From contig NZ_QMBQ01000005.1 of NCBI RefSeq assembly GCF_003289965.1, forward strand, positions 124,001-188,000: a stretch of DNA of 64,000 nucleotides, given 5' to 3'. The DNA comes from Mesorhizobium atlanticum (GTDB taxonomy: Bacteria; Pseudomonadota; Alphaproteobacteria; Rhizobiales; Rhizobiaceae). Below, piece after piece: positions 34,119 through 43,144 of the stretch. Every line of letters starts with the position of its first letter. The first letter of the stretch is position 1. The notes beneath the pieces are model-generated. The model saw only the letters and a list, made by a program, of their open reading frames with translations, had not been told where the DNA came from and did not search any database. The position numbers and the translations under genes were made by a program.

Positions 34119-35588
34119 TCACGCCTTCGTCGCGCCGGCAATCAGCGCTTCGAGCTGCTTTTCGACCTCCAGCCGCGCCTTCAGTTTGCCGGCAAAATCG
34201 GCCCCGGCCGCCTTCGCGGCGTCGGGCAGCGTGTCATATTCGCTGAGCGCCTTGGCGTAATCGCCCTGGTTGACCGCCACTTCCATGCGGGCGACGGTTT
34301 CCGGCACACCCTTGCCTTCGACGGCGCCGACCGGCCGCACCTTCACCAGAGATTCCGCGCTCGACACCAGGCTCTGGAAGAAGCCGGCGTTCTGGTCGAC
34401 CGGCTTTGCCGCCTCGACCATGGCGTTGGCGGCGGCATCGGCCTCCGAAGCGATGGTGGCGCGGGTCGGCACGCCCTTATCGGCATAGGACCGCAGCGCC
34501 GCGAGCTCGGGCGCATCGGGCGCTATGGCCGCGAAGGTGTCGAGCTCGGTCGCGAAGGGCGCTCCGCGGTCGAGCGCCGACTTCAGCGCCGAGGCCGCGA
34601 TCGCCAGCGCGATCTTGGGCTGCGAGGCCTGCGCCTCGACCTTGCCGGAAAGCTGCGACACGGACTGCTCAAGTGCCGCGACCCGGCCGTCCTCGGCCTT
34701 GGCCGCGTCGCCCGTCGATTTCACCAGCGCGTCGAGCCCGGCGATCTTCTCATTGAGCGGGCCGAGGTCGACGGGTGCCGCGTTGCCGTTCTTCTGCAGC
34801 TCGGCAACGGCCGCCTCGATCTGGCCGACCTTGTCGCCGAGCGCCTTGAGTGCCGCGCCGTCGCCGCCTTGCCCCGCTGAGGATTTCAACGCCGCCACAT
34901 CGGACTTGACCTGCTCGAGCGCCGAGGAAAGGCCGTCAACCTTGGCGGAGGCTCCCTTGTCGCCGCTTTCCTTCAGCGCCGCGATCTCGCTTTTCAGCGA
35001 CGCGATCTCGCCATTGACGCCGTCGAGCGATCCGCCGCCCGATCCCGGCGCGCCAAGCATGCCGACCGCCTGCAGCAGGCCGGCACCGGCAAGCGCGATC
35101 ACGCCGCCGATGACGCCCGCGGCGATGGCGTTGACACCGGTTTTACGCGACGGCTGCGGCACGCGATCCTCGCCCCGTGTCTCGCTTCTTGTCTCGCTTG
35201 GTTTCGCGGTCGAGGCGCCGGCGCTGGCCGCGGGGGCGTCCTCGAAATTGTATTCGAAGCCCTTGGGCTGGCTTTTCGGTGCATCCGAACCGCCGGGATA
35301 TGGCTTTTCCGGCTCGTTCATGCCGGCCTCGGGCTTGTCGGACGTCGCCTGCGCGGCGTCGCTATGCTCCCACGGCTCGATATCGGCCTGCTCGGCATGG
35401 ATCGGCTCCTCCGGCGCCTCCGGCTGAGAAGCGGCGGCAGCCTCTTCCGCCTTCGCCTCATCGGTCTGCGCGGCCTCGGCCTTCGCGGCGTCCTCGTCGG
35501 TGATTCGCGAGACGGCGCCGGGCTCGAGTTCGATGGTCACCGGCTCGCGCCGGGTCTTCGAATGTCGCATCTTCGGCGTCTTGACCAT
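34119..35588 (-). CDS. Mitofilin/Mic60-like inner-membrane protein (COG4223)
   Basis: 489 residues from ATG 35588 (MVKTPKMRH). A 150-residue acidic, Pro/Ala/Glu-rich cytoplasmic N-terminus leads to one membrane helix (AIAAGVIGGVIALAGAGLLQ, about residues 157-176). A long coiled coil (repeated LKSEIAALKE-like heptads, about residues 190-330) precedes a C-terminal helical mitofilin-like domain. This architecture, and the position between hemD and hemY, identify the alphaproteobacterial Mic60 homologue. That protein shapes inner-membrane contact sites and is the proposed ancestor of the mitochondrial crista-junction protein. Most of the protein should be periplasmic. Confidence 0.85.
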   Translation of the reverse strand: MVKTPKMRHSKTRREPVTIELEPGAVSRITDEDAAKAEAAQTDEAKAEEAAAASQPEAPEEPIHAEQADIEPWEHSDAAQATSDKPEAGMNEPEKPYPGGSDAPKSQPKGFEYNFEDAPAASAGASTAKPSETRSETRGEDRVPQPSRKTGVNAIAAGVIGGVIALAGAGLLQAVGMLGAPGSGGGSLDGVNGEIASLKSEIAALKESGDKGASAKVDGLSSALEQVKSDVAALKSSAGQGGDGAALKALGDKVGQIEAAVAELQKNGNAAPVDLGPLNEKIAGLDALVKSTGDAAKAEDGRVAALEQSVSQLSGKVEAQASQPKIALAIAASALKSALDRGAPFATELDTFAAIAPDAPELAALRSYADKGVPTRATIASEADAAANAMVEAAKPVDQNAGFFQSLVSSAESLVKVRPVGAVEGKGVPETVARMEVAVNQGDYAKALSEYDTLPDAAKAAGADFAGKLKARLEVEKQLEALIAGATKA

Positions 35589-35696
35589 GCTTGGGCTCCG
35601 CGAACTGGCTTGGGGATGGTTCAAAGGGTCTCGAGCGTCAGGATGCTCTAGCACATCACCAAGCGGTGAAAAGGGGTGGTGTGATGACGCGGCCTA

Positions 35697-35797
35697 GAGC
35701 AATTCCAGGAAAAGTGTGAGCGGTTTTCCGTCCGGAATTGCGTAAAAACAAAGAGATAAGGCATTTCACCGTTTCCGTGAAACGGTGAAATGCCCTA
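35697..35797. repeat. Repeat family A, copy 3 (full length, two hairpins)
   Basis: Complete element. Hairpin 1 is GCAATTCC (35699-35706) with GGAATTGC, enclosing GGAAAAGTGTGAGCGGTTTTCC. Hairpin 2 is GCATTTCACCGTTTC (35761-35775) with its exact complement GAAACGGTGAAATGC (35779-35793). The hemD stop codon (35795-35797, minus strand) is the terminal CTA of the element, so the element fills the hemD-Mic60 junction. Confidence 0.85.
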
Positions 35798-36508
35798 GCG
35801 CGGTTGCGACAAAAGCGCGAGCAACGCGTCTTCCTCAGGCTGGGATGCGATGCCGATCGCTTGGCCGGCAATCCCCTCCAGCGGTCCGGCGACACGCGCG
35901 GAGAGCGTCAAAAATTGCGTTTTTTCAAAGAGCTGCCGCAAGGCAGGCCGCGCAATCAGGCTGACCAGAGCCGCACTGGCCTTGGCTGAATAAAGCAGCG
36001 CGGCCTCGACCGGCCGGCCCGACAGGCGGGCGACCACATCGGCATCGCTATAGTCCATGCCGGTCGTGTCGTAGGTTTCGATCGGCTGGACATCCACGCC
36101 AGCAGCCGTCAGCCGCTGCTCGAACGCCTGGAACCGAACGAGGCCGCACAGATAGACGATTGCCTTGCCGGCAACGCCGCCGGCGATAAGATCCGCCAGT
36201 GCTTCTGCGTCGCCGGGGCCTTCGGTGACGACGAGAAATCCCGCCGCGCGGCAGGCTTCGGCCGTCCGTTTGCCAACCGCGTGGCATGGCAGTTCCGCAA
36301 GCGACGCGATCAGCGCCCTTGGCGCATGGCGCACCGCATTGGCGCTGGTGACCGCAACCGCGATGGCATCGGCGCCGATACTCGTCTCGACCGGCAATGG
36401 CCTCGTCTCGGTCAGCGGCAGCAGGACAGGCTGAAATCCCAGGGCTTCGAGGCGTCGTGCCGTGCGCGACGCGCCGGGCTCCGGCCTCGTCACCAGGACG
36501 CGGACCAT
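35795..36508 (-). CDS. hemD: Uroporphyrinogen-III synthase
   Basis: Closes and isomerises hydroxymethylbilane to uroporphyrinogen III. 237 residues from ATG 36508 (MVRVLVTRPEPGASRT), which is the classic HemD N-terminus. Two alpha/beta lobes are visible: VAVTSANAVRHAPRAL in the first and LYSAKASAALVSLIARPAL in the second, with the conserved Tyr at about residue 160 region (ETYDTTGMD). The start is one base after the hemC stop, so it is coupled to hemC. A repeat-A element begins at its stop codon. Confidence 0.93.
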   Translation of the reverse strand: MVRVLVTRPEPGASRTARRLEALGFQPVLLPLTETRPLPVETSIGADAIAVAVTSANAVRHAPRALIASLAELPCHAVGKRTAEACRAAGFLVVTEGPGDAEALADLIAGGVAGKAIVYLCGLVRFQAFEQRLTAAGVDVQPIETYDTTGMDYSDADVVARLSGRPVEAALLYSAKASAALVSLIARPALRQLFEKTQFLTLSARVAGPLEGIAGQAIGIASQPEEDALLALLSQPR

Positions 36509-36509
36509 G

Positions 36510-37433
36510 TCAGGCCCAGCCGTCGAAGAATTCAGCGCCGGCTCTGGCGCGAACCGTCCGCGCAGCGTCGAACCCGATCTCCGCCGCGTCCGCGGCCTCG
36601 CCCTCCAGCCGGACCTCATGCGACTGCGTGCCGTCGGGCGAGATGATCAGCCCGGCGAAGGACAGTTTTTCGCCCGCGACCGTCGCATGGCCGGCGATTG
36701 GCGTGCGGCAGGATCCATCGAGCGCGGCGAGAAAGGCGCGCTCGCAGGCGAGCGCCTGGCCGGTCGGCACGTGATGGATCGCCGCGAGCATTTTTTCGAC
36801 CTCGCGGTCGCCGATGCGAGTTTCGATGCCGATCGCGCCTTGCCCCGGCGCCGGCGGGAAATCCTCGAGCGCCATCAAGTCGGTGACCACGTTTTCGAGC
36901 CCGAGCCGCTTCAGTCCGGCGTAGGCGAGGATCGTGCCCTCGGCGATGCCCTCCTCGAGCTTGCGCAGCCTCGTCTGCACATTGCCGCGGAAGATCACCA
37001 CCTCGAAATCGGGCCGCATCCGGCGAAGCAGCGCCTGGCGTCGCAGCGACGACGATCCGACCACCGCGCCGTGCGGCAGGTCGACGATCCGCTTCACCTT
37101 CTTGCCGATGAAAGCGTCGCGCGCGTCCTCGCGCGGCAGGAAGGTGACAAGCTCCAATCCGTCGGGCAGCACCGTCGGCATGTCCTTGGAGGAATGCACC
37201 GCGATGTCGATGCGGCCGTCGAGCAGCGCCTCCTCGATTTCCTTGGTGAACAGCCCCTTGCCGCCGGCTTCCGAAAGCGGCCGGTCCTGGATGCGGTCGC
37301 CGCTGGTCGAGATGGCCACCACTTCGAACGCCGCTTCGGGGAGGCCGTGCGCCTTCATCAGGCGCGCGCGCGTCTCATGCGCCTGGGCGAGCGCCAGGGG
37401 GCTGCCGCGTGTTCCGATTTTCAAAGTTTGCAT
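36510..37433 (-). CDS. hemC: Hydroxymethylbilane synthase (porphobilinogen deaminase)
   Basis: Polymerises four porphobilinogens in haem synthesis. 307 residues from ATG 37433 ([18 protein letters not shown]), the standard start for the family. [23 protein letters not shown] and [11 protein letters not shown] line the active site. [13 protein letters not shown] (about residues 236-248) contains the Cys that holds the dipyrromethane cofactor. Divergent from tsaD with 95 bases between them, an arrangement common in Rhizobiales. Confidence 0.97.
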   Translation of the reverse strand: MQTLKIGTRGSPLALAQAHETRARLMKAHGLPEAAFEVVAISTSGDRIQDRPLSEAGGKGLFTKEIEEALLDGRIDIAVHSSKDMPTVLPDGLELVTFLPREDARDAFIGKKVKRIVDLPHGAVVGSSSLRRQALLRRMRPDFEVVIFRGNVQTRLRKLEEGIAEGTILAYAGLKRLGLENVVTDLMALEDFPPAPGQGAIGIETRIGDREVEKMLAAIHHVPTGQALACERAFLAALDGSCRTPIAGHATVAGEKLSFAGLIISPDGTQSHEVRLEGEAADAAEIGFDAARTVRARAGAEFFDGWA

Positions 37434-37528
37434 GGCGCGCGGTCCGTGATAACCCCCGTGGCAGTTTCGAGGTCTGCCGGGCTTTGTCCTATCCACTAAT
37501 CGCCGGTCAGACAATCTTCGAGGACCAA

Positions 37529-38617
37529 TTGATCCGCGTTCTGGGCATAGAGACGAGCTGTGACGAGACGGCGGCCAGCGTTGTGGCGCTGGACGGCGGC
37601 GCCGCGCCCGAAATCCTGTCCAACGTGGTGTTGAGTCAAATCGAGGAGCACGCGGCCTTCGGTGGCGTTGTGCCGGAGATCGCGGCGCGCGCCCATGTCG
37701 AGGCGCTGGACGGGATTGTCGAGGCGGCGCTCGCCGATTCGGCAGTGTCGCTCGACGAGGTCGATGCCATAGCCGCCACCGCTGGTCCCGGCCTGGTCGG
37801 CGGGCTGATCGTCGGCCTGATGACGGCCAAGGCGATCGCGGCCGCCGCGAACAAGCCGCTGATCGCCATCAACCACCTCGAAGGCCACGCATTGACCGCG
37901 CGGCTGACCGACGGTCTCGACTTCCCCTACCTTCTCCTGCTCGTCTCCGGCGGCCACACCCAGATCGTCGCGGTGCGCGGCGTCGGCGATTACCAGCGCT
38001 GGGCGACCACCATCGACGATGCGCTCGGCGAAGCCTTCGACAAGACGGCCAAGATGCTCGGCCTGCCCTATCCCGGCGGCCCGAATGTCGAGAAGGCGGC
38101 AGCGACAGGCGACGCCGGCCGCTTCGCCTTCCCGCGCCCGATGAAAGGCTCGGCGCAACCGGACTTTTCCTTCTCCGGCCTGAAGACGGCGGTGCGCCAG
38201 GCGGCAACCGCGATCGCGCCGCTGAGCGACCAGGATGTCGCCGACATCTGCGCCTCCTTCCAGGCGGCGGTGGCCGATGCGCTGGGCGACCGTGTTGGCC
38301 GAGCGCTTGCCCGCTTCCGCCAGGAATTCCCCGACCAGGCAAAGCCGGCGCTGGTCGTCGCCGGCGGCGTCGCCGCCAACCGCGCCATCAAGGCGACGCT
38401 TGAAGCGCTTTGCTCGCAAGCCGGCTTCGCCTTCGTCGCGCCGCCGCAGAAACTGTGCACCGACAATGCGGCGATGATCGCCTGGGCGGGCATCGAACGC
38501 CTGCGCGCCGGGATCGCCGACGAAAACACCGCCGACTTCGTGCCGCGCTCGCGCTGGCCGCTCGACGGCGTTTCCACGCCCATGGTCGGCTCGGGCCGGC
38601 GTGGTGCCAAGGCATGA
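37529..38617 (+). CDS. tsaD: tRNA N6-adenosine threonylcarbamoyltransferase
   Basis: Transfers the threonylcarbamoyl group to A37 of ANN-decoding tRNAs, with TsaB and TsaE. 362 residues. I start at the TTG at 37529 (reads [16 protein letters not shown]) because GAGGA lies 5 bases upstream and the protein then begins as its relatives do; the earlier frame from 37409 overlaps the promoter region. The metal motif INHLEGHAL (about residues 111-119), SGGHTQIV and [12 protein letters not shown] are intact. The ATGA overlap with gpsA indicates co-translation. Confidence 0.95.
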   Translation: MIRVLGIETSCDETAASVVALDGGAAPEILSNVVLSQIEEHAAFGGVVPEIAARAHVEALDGIVEAALADSAVSLDEVDAIAATAGPGLVGGLIVGLMTAKAIAAAANKPLIAINHLEGHALTARLTDGLDFPYLLLLVSGGHTQIVAVRGVGDYQRWATTIDDALGEAFDKTAKMLGLPYPGGPNVEKAAATGDAGRFAFPRPMKGSAQPDFSFSGLKTAVRQAATAIAPLSDQDVADICASFQAAVADALGDRVGRALARFRQEFPDQAKPALVVAGGVAANRAIKATLEALCSQAGFAFVAPPQKLCTDNAAMIAWAGIERLRAGIADENTADFVPRSRWPLDGVSTPMVGSGRRGAKA

Positions 38618-39618
38618 CAGCCAAGCGATCCGCAAATAGCTGGCGCGTTACGGTGCTGGGCGGCGGCGCCTGGGGCACGGCGCTGGCGCTGGCCATGCTG
38701 CGCGCCGGCCATGATGTTCGGCTCTATGCGCGCGACACCGAGACCGTCGCCGCCGTCGCCCGCGGCGAGAACCCGCGCTATCTGCCCGGCATCAGCATCG
38801 AGCCCGGCATCGCGGCCACCGGCGACATTGCAGCCGCCCTCGAAGGCGCCGACTGCGTGCTTGCTGTGACGCCGGCGCAGTCGCTGCGCGCCGTCCTGGC
38901 CCATGCCCGCAACCATGTTCCTGCGGGCGTGCCGCTGGTGCTCTGCGCCAAGGGCATCGAGCGCGACACCGGCGCGCTGCTCTCGACGATCGTCGAGGAA
39001 AGCCTGCCCAACAATCCGGTCGCGGCACTTTCCGGTCCGAGCTTCGCCAGCGACGTCGCGCGCGGCCTGCCGACCGCCGTCGTGGTCGCCGCCCGCGATG
39101 CGGAATTGGCGGCGGAGCTTGCCGCGCGCTTTTCGGCGAAGAACCTGCGCTGCTATTCCAGCGACGACCTGATCGGCGTCGAGATCGGCGGCGCGCTGAA
39201 GAACGTCTTTGCCATCGCCGCTGGCGCTGTCACCGGCGCGGGCCTCGGCGCCAGCGCCCAGGCGGCCATGGTGACGCGCGGCTTCGTCGAACTGCGCCGC
39301 ATCGGCGCCGCTTTCGGGGCCAGACCGGAGACGCTGATGGGGCTTTCCGGTCTTGGCGACCTCTTGCTCACCTGCTCCTCGGCACAGTCGCGCAATTTCG
39401 CCTATGGCCTGGCGCTCGGCCAGGGCAAGCCGTTGGCCGGCCTGCCGCTTGCCGAAGGTGTGCCGACGGCCGGCATTGCCGCCCGCATCGCCGCCGAGCG
39501 CGGCATCGAGGCGCCGATCATTTCGGCCGTCGCCGCCATCCTCGACGGCAAGGTCACCATCGGCCAGGCGGTGACCGCGCTGATGACACGCCCGCTCAAG
39601 ACCGAAACCGACATCTGA
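38614..39618 (+). CDS. gpsA: Glycerol-3-phosphate dehydrogenase [NAD(P)+]
   Basis: Reduces dihydroxyacetone phosphate to sn-glycerol-3-phosphate for phospholipid synthesis. 334 residues from the ATG in the ATGA overlap with tsaD. The dinucleotide loop is [15 protein letters not shown] (about residues 12-26). [22 protein letters not shown] and [17 protein letters not shown] (catalytic Lys about residue 198) follow, then the C-terminal [14 protein letters not shown]. All key residues are present. Confidence 0.96.
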   Translation: MTAKRSANSWRVTVLGGGAWGTALALAMLRAGHDVRLYARDTETVAAVARGENPRYLPGISIEPGIAATGDIAAALEGADCVLAVTPAQSLRAVLAHARNHVPAGVPLVLCAKGIERDTGALLSTIVEESLPNNPVAALSGPSFASDVARGLPTAVVVAARDAELAAELAARFSAKNLRCYSSDDLIGVEIGGALKNVFAIAAGAVTGAGLGASAQAAMVTRGFVELRRIGAAFGARPETLMGLSGLGDLLLTCSSAQSRNFAYGLALGQGKPLAGLPLAEGVPTAGIAARIAAERGIEAPIISAVAAILDGKVTIGQAVTALMTRPLKTETDI

Positions 39619-39635
39619 ACCATCGGAGTTGAAAA

Positions 39636-39932
39636 ATGCTGTTTGCGTTGATTTGCAAGGACAAGCCCGGCAGCTTGCAGCTGCGCGTCGACACGCGGCC
39701 GGCGCATGCGGCGTTCCTGGAAGGCCTGATCAGCGAAGGCAAGCTTGCCTTTGCAGGTCCCTTCCTCGACGCCGACGGCAAGCCGGACGGCAGCCTGGTG
39801 ATGATCGAGGCGCCCGACATGGCCGGCGCGCAAGCGCTCGCCGCCGCCGATCCCTATGCCAAGGCCGGCCTGTTCGAAAGCGTCCAGATCCGTCCATGGA
39901 ACTGGGTCTTCCAGAAACCCGCCGGCGCATGA
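39636..39932 (+). CDS. YciI-like protein
   Basis: 98-residue YCII-domain (ferredoxin-like alpha/beta) protein. MLFALICKDKPG is the first strand. RPAHAAFLEGLISEGKLAFAGP carries the conserved His in the position proposed as an active-site residue, and ADPYAKAGLFESVQIRPWNW closes the fold. The family is small and cytoplasmic; function is mostly unknown. It starts 17 bases after gpsA with GGAG upstream and is likely in the same operon; tsaD-gpsA-yciI is a frequent order in rhizobia. Confidence 0.9.
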   Translation: MLFALICKDKPGSLQLRVDTRPAHAAFLEGLISEGKLAFAGPFLDADGKPDGSLVMIEAPDMAGAQALAAADPYAKAGLFESVQIRPWNWVFQKPAGA

Positions 39933-40031
39933 TCGTTCGCCGCTCTCGCCGCAGCGACGGGGAGAGGATAAGGGTAGAGGCGATGGAAGTGCCACGGATG
40001 GCGCACCGATAATGGCAACGGGACAATCGAT

Positions 40032-40457
40032 ATGAACTACTGGCTGTTCAAGTCCGAACCCTCGGTCTTTTCCTTCGAGGCGCTGAAGGCCAAGGGCAAG
40101 GCCGGCACGCAATGGGACGGCGTGCGCAACTACGCCGCCCGCAACAATATGAAGGCGATGCAGATCGGCGATCTCGGCTTCTTCTATCATTCCAATGAGG
40201 GGCTCGACATCGTCGGCATCGCCGAGGTCTGCGCGCTGGCGCACCCCGATACGACGACCGATGATCCGCGCTGGGAATGCGTCGACATCCGCGCCTTCAA
40301 GGACGTGCCGAAGCCGGTGACGCTGGAACAGGTCAAGGCCAACCCGAAACTGGCCGAGATGGCGCTGGTGCGGCTCGGCCGGCTTTCCGTGCAGCCGGTG
40401 ACGCCGGCCGAATGGAAAGAGGTCTGTCGCATGGCCGAGCTCAACCCGGCGCCGTGA
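40032..40457 (+). CDS. EVE-domain protein (PUA-like, modified-base reader fold)
   Basis: 141-residue stand-alone EVE domain. The start MNYWLFKSEPSVFSFEALKA, the GTQWDGVRNYAARNNMK block (about residues 24-40) and GDLGFFYHSNEG are the family hallmarks. EVE domains fold like YTH/PUA domains and are thought to bind modified bases in DNA or RNA. The stop overlaps the GTG start of a methyltransferase (GTGA), coupling the two. Confidence 0.93.
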   Translation: MNYWLFKSEPSVFSFEALKAKGKAGTQWDGVRNYAARNNMKAMQIGDLGFFYHSNEGLDIVGIAEVCALAHPDTTTDDPRWECVDIRAFKDVPKPVTLEQVKANPKLAEMALVRLGRLSVQPVTPAEWKEVCRMAELNPAP

Positions 40458-41110
40458 CGAAGCTCACGCCCAACAACGCCAAAAAGTTCATCCTCGACAA
40501 CACGGCGCTGATGGCGCCGCCGCATGTGCCGGAAGTGCTGTTGCATCTCGCCGACGAGGCGCATGACCTTTGGCTGCGCACCGAGGAGGAGCTGGCCGAG
40601 ATCGGCCTGCCGCCGCCCTTTTGGGCCTTCGCCTGGGCCGGCGGCCAGGGCCTCGCCCGCTATGTGCTCGACCATCCCGAGGCCGTGCTCGGCAGGCGCG
40701 TGCTCGACTTCGCCTCCGGCTCGGGCCTCGTCGCCGTCGCGGCGATGAAGGCAGGTGCCGCGGCCGTGATCGCCGCCGACATCGATCCGTTCTGCGAGAC
40801 GGCGATCGCGCTCAACCTCGATGCCAACGGCGTCGAAGCGCAATTCCTGGGCACGGATTGCGTCGGCACCGACGATGGCTGGGACGTCGTGCTTGCCGGC
40901 GACGTCTTCTACGACAAGGCTTTCGCCGACAGGCTGCTGCCCTGGTTCGCGAGCCTGCGGGCGCGCGGCGCCGAGGTCCTCGTCGGCGACCCCGGCCGCG
41001 CCTACCTCCCCAGGACAGGGCTGCAATCGCTTGCCGTCTACCAGGTTCCGGTGACGCGCGTGCTGGAGGACGCCGAGGTCAAGCGCACGACCGTCTGGCG
41101 CCTCGCTTGA
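40454..41110 (+). CDS. Class I SAM-dependent methyltransferase (lysine-methyltransferase-like)
   Basis: 218 residues from a GTG at 40454 overlapping the EVE stop (GTGA). The SAM-binding motif I is VLDFASGSGLVAVAA (about residues 77-91), motif II is VIAADIDPFCETAIALN, and DVVLAGDVFYDKAFADRL (about residues 136-153) contains the D/E-x-F-Y motif typical of the METTL20/ETFB-lysine and nicotinamide N-methyltransferase-like group. The N-terminal PPPFWAFAWAGGQGLARY also fits that group. Probable target: a protein Lys, but an RNA target cannot be excluded given the EVE partner. Confidence 0.87.
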   Translation: MTKLTPNNAKKFILDNTALMAPPHVPEVLLHLADEAHDLWLRTEEELAEIGLPPPFWAFAWAGGQGLARYVLDHPEAVLGRRVLDFASGSGLVAVAAMKAGAAAVIAADIDPFCETAIALNLDANGVEAQFLGTDCVGTDDGWDVVLAGDVFYDKAFADRLLPWFASLRARGAEVLVGDPGRAYLPRTGLQSLAVYQVPVTRVLEDAEVKRTTVWRLA

Positions 41111-41161
41111 CGCGATGAGCGAACAAGCGTTCCATCGCGCCTCGATCTGGAGGGGAAAAGC

Positions 41162-41587
41162 ATGGATTTTTCGGTCGTGAACTGGCTGGCGGTGGTTGTC
41201 GCCGCCGTCGTCGCATGGTTGTTCGGCGCGGTCTGGTACATGGGGTTAAGCAAGCCCTGGCTGAAGGCGGCCAGGCTCGACCCTGCCACCATGAAACGCT
41301 CGGCCGTTCCCTTCATCATCAGCTTCATCGCCGAGTTGGTCATGGCGCTTGTCCTGACATTGGTGGTGGGGGCAATCACCGGCGGCGAGCCGAACCCGAT
41401 TGCGGGGCTGCTGTTCGGCTTCGTGCTTTGGCTGGGTTTCATCGCCACGACGTTGACCGCCAACCACCGCTATCAAGGTTTTGGCTGGGCCCTGACGCTG
41501 ATCGATGCCGGCCACTGGCTGGGCGTGATGCTGATCATCGGCGTCATCATCGGCTGGTTCGGCGCGCCGGCGGCGCCCGCAGCCTGA
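41162..41587 (+). CDS. DUF1761 family membrane protein
   Basis: 141 residues with four predicted membrane helices (about residues 6-27, 52-76, 81-101, 115-134). The N-terminal NWLAVVVAAVVAWLFGAVWY and the LGFIATTLTANHRYQG loop match DUF1761. Function unknown. GGAGGGG lies about 8 bases before the ATG. It converges on the LysR gene with only 10 bases between stop codons. Confidence 0.9.
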   Translation: MDFSVVNWLAVVVAAVVAWLFGAVWYMGLSKPWLKAARLDPATMKRSAVPFIISFIAELVMALVLTLVVGAITGGEPNPIAGLLFGFVLWLGFIATTLTANHRYQGFGWALTLIDAGHWLGVMLIIGVIIGWFGAPAAPAA

Positions 41588-41597
41588 TAGACAGCCT

Positions 41598-42524
41598 TTA
41601 CCCCGCGTCCTCGTCTTTCGCCACCTCGTCGAGAAGCCATTCGCGGAAGGCGATGATCCGCGCGTCGTCTTTCGACGCCTCGGGATAGACTAGGAAATAG
41701 GCGAATTCCGGCGCCACCTTGATGCCGAGCTCGAAGGGCCGCACCAGGCGCCCCTGCGAAAGATCGTTGGCCACCATGGCAAAGTCGGCGAGCGCCACCG
41801 CATTGCCGTCGAGCGCCGCCTGAGTGGCATCGGTTGACGATCCGAACACCAGCGTGCGGCTGTCGTCGAAATCATCGACGCCGGCCGCGTGCATCCACAT
41901 GCTCCAGTTCGGCCAGGTCACGCCCTGTCGTGACCATTCGATATGTGCAAGCGTGTGGTTGAACAGGTCGCGAGGCTCCTTCAGCGGCGGACCTGACGCC
42001 AGCAGCGCCGGGCTGCAAACCGGGATGATGATGTTCTCGAACAGCCGGTGCGCGACGAGCCCCGGATACTTCCCGGTGCCGAAACGGATGCCGATATCGA
42101 CATCGTCGCGCTCGAAATCCCTGACGTCGTAGGTGATGTCGAAGCGCAGCTCGATGCCGGGCTTCTGCTGGCGGAAATCGTCGACGCGCCGCATCAGCCA
42201 TTTCGTCGCGAACTGCGCGTCGAGCGTCACCTTCAACAGCGACTCGCCGCGCGTCATCTTGCGCGCGCGGCTGACCGCCCGGTTGAGCAGGTCGAGCGCG
42301 TCGATCGACGCGTCGTGCAGCAGGCTGCCCGCCTCGGTCAGCCGGATGGTGCGGCTGGTGCGCGTGAACAGCACCAGGTCGAGCTGATCCTCGATTTCCT
42401 TGATCTGGTGGCTGACCGCCGCCGGCGTCAGGCCGAGCTCGTCGGCGGCGCGGGTGAAGTTGAGATGCCTGGCGGCCGCCTCGAACGTCCTCAGCGCTCG
42501 CGTTCCGGGCAGCAGCTTGGACAT
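41598..42524 (-). CDS. LysR family regulator, GcvA-like
   Basis: 308 residues. The N-terminal winged helix is ALRTFEAAARHLNFTRAADE / LGLTPAAVSHQIKEIEDQL (about residues 9-47) with the recognition helix TPAAVSHQI. A linker helix and a periplasmic-binding-like co-inducer domain follow, with FDITYDVRDFERDDVDIGIRFG as the GcvA-type central strand. It is divergent from the DUF1127 gene with a 131-base gap that contains the likely operators; regulation of that neighbour is a guess. Confidence 0.93.
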   Translation of the reverse strand: MSKLLPGTRALRTFEAAARHLNFTRAADELGLTPAAVSHQIKEIEDQLDLVLFTRTSRTIRLTEAGSLLHDASIDALDLLNRAVSRARKMTRGESLLKVTLDAQFATKWLMRRVDDFRQQKPGIELRFDITYDVRDFERDDVDIGIRFGTGKYPGLVAHRLFENIIIPVCSPALLASGPPLKEPRDLFNHTLAHIEWSRQGVTWPNWSMWMHAAGVDDFDDSRTLVFGSSTDATQAALDGNAVALADFAMVANDLSQGRLVRPFELGIKVAPEFAYFLVYPEASKDDARIIAFREWLLDEVAKDEDAG

Positions 42525-42655
42525 CCGATCTCCAAATAAAACTTGATGATCAGAAAAGAACTACTCGTTTCCCGTTTGTTTTTCAATCCGGCATCATGGC
42601 TTCATCGAAAACACCATAAAACCGGATTTGATATCCGGAGAACTGGAACACCGTC

Positions 42656-42922
42656 ATGTCCGAGATCGCCGTGAAGGCCTGCACCACCCTGGAATCTTCG
42701 TCCGGCTTCACCCTTTGGCTGCGTTCGGCACGCGATTGGCTGCGCCAGGCCCGGGTCGCCGCCCGGCTTTCCCAGGAGTCGGTCGAAGACCTTTCCGACA
42801 GCCAGTTGCGCGACATCGGTGCCGAACGCCGGGACATCTCGAAGTCGGTGGACCGGGAGCTTCGCGAGATCGGGCTGCTCGGCACGGGCTGGCAGCAGCC
42901 GAAGCGGTCGAGGGGCCATTGA
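42656..42922 (+). CDS. DUF1127 domain protein
   Basis: 88 residues. The C-terminal half has the DUF1127 motif LSDSQLRDIGAERRDI (about residues 46-61), an Arg-rich helical hairpin. In other alphaproteobacteria DUF1127 proteins bind RNA and act in small-RNA and phosphate-related turnover. The N-terminal half (LWLRSARDWLRQARVAARL) is amphipathic and basic. The start codon MSEIAVKA is preceded by only a modest ribosome-binding site. Its stop codon is immediately followed by repeat-B copy 1. Confidence 0.88.
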   Translation: MSEIAVKACTTLESSSGFTLWLRSARDWLRQARVAARLSQESVEDLSDSQLRDIGAERRDISKSVDRELREIGLLGTGWQQPKRSRGH

Positions 42923-43136
42923 GATTCAAGTCAGGCCGAGTCGGAGTCGAAGACGGGCGCGAAGCGACCAAACTGGGCGGGTTCCGAGAACCGGCCTACG
43001 CCGGCCGTAGCCTTGATGGAGCGGAGACATTTATGAGTGCTTCGGCCGGCGAAGGCCGGAGCGGAGCGTGCTCGAAGCACGTCAGCACCGGAAGCGCAGG
43101 AAATGGCCTTTTGCAGGCCGGCCTCACCTGAATATC
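42923..43136. repeat. Repeat family B, copy 1 (long form)
   Basis: Starts GATTCAAGTCAGGCCGAG and ends GGCCGGCCTCACCTGAATATC, 15-bp imperfect terminal inverted repeats. The apex hairpin is CGTGCT-CGA-AGCACG (43067-43081), where other copies have CGTACT/AGTACG, a compensating A-T to G-C change. It fills the gap between the convergent DUF1127 and L,D-transpeptidase genes. Confidence 0.85.
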
Positions 43137-43144
43137 GATGGCCC

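Noticed and set aside
31286-34246. 986-codon plus-strand open frame across the GATase, TerB-like and hemY genes
   Set aside because: It is antisense to three genes with clear family motifs, has the His/Arg/Gln/Ala-rich composition of shadow frames in GC-rich DNA, and has no recognisable domain.
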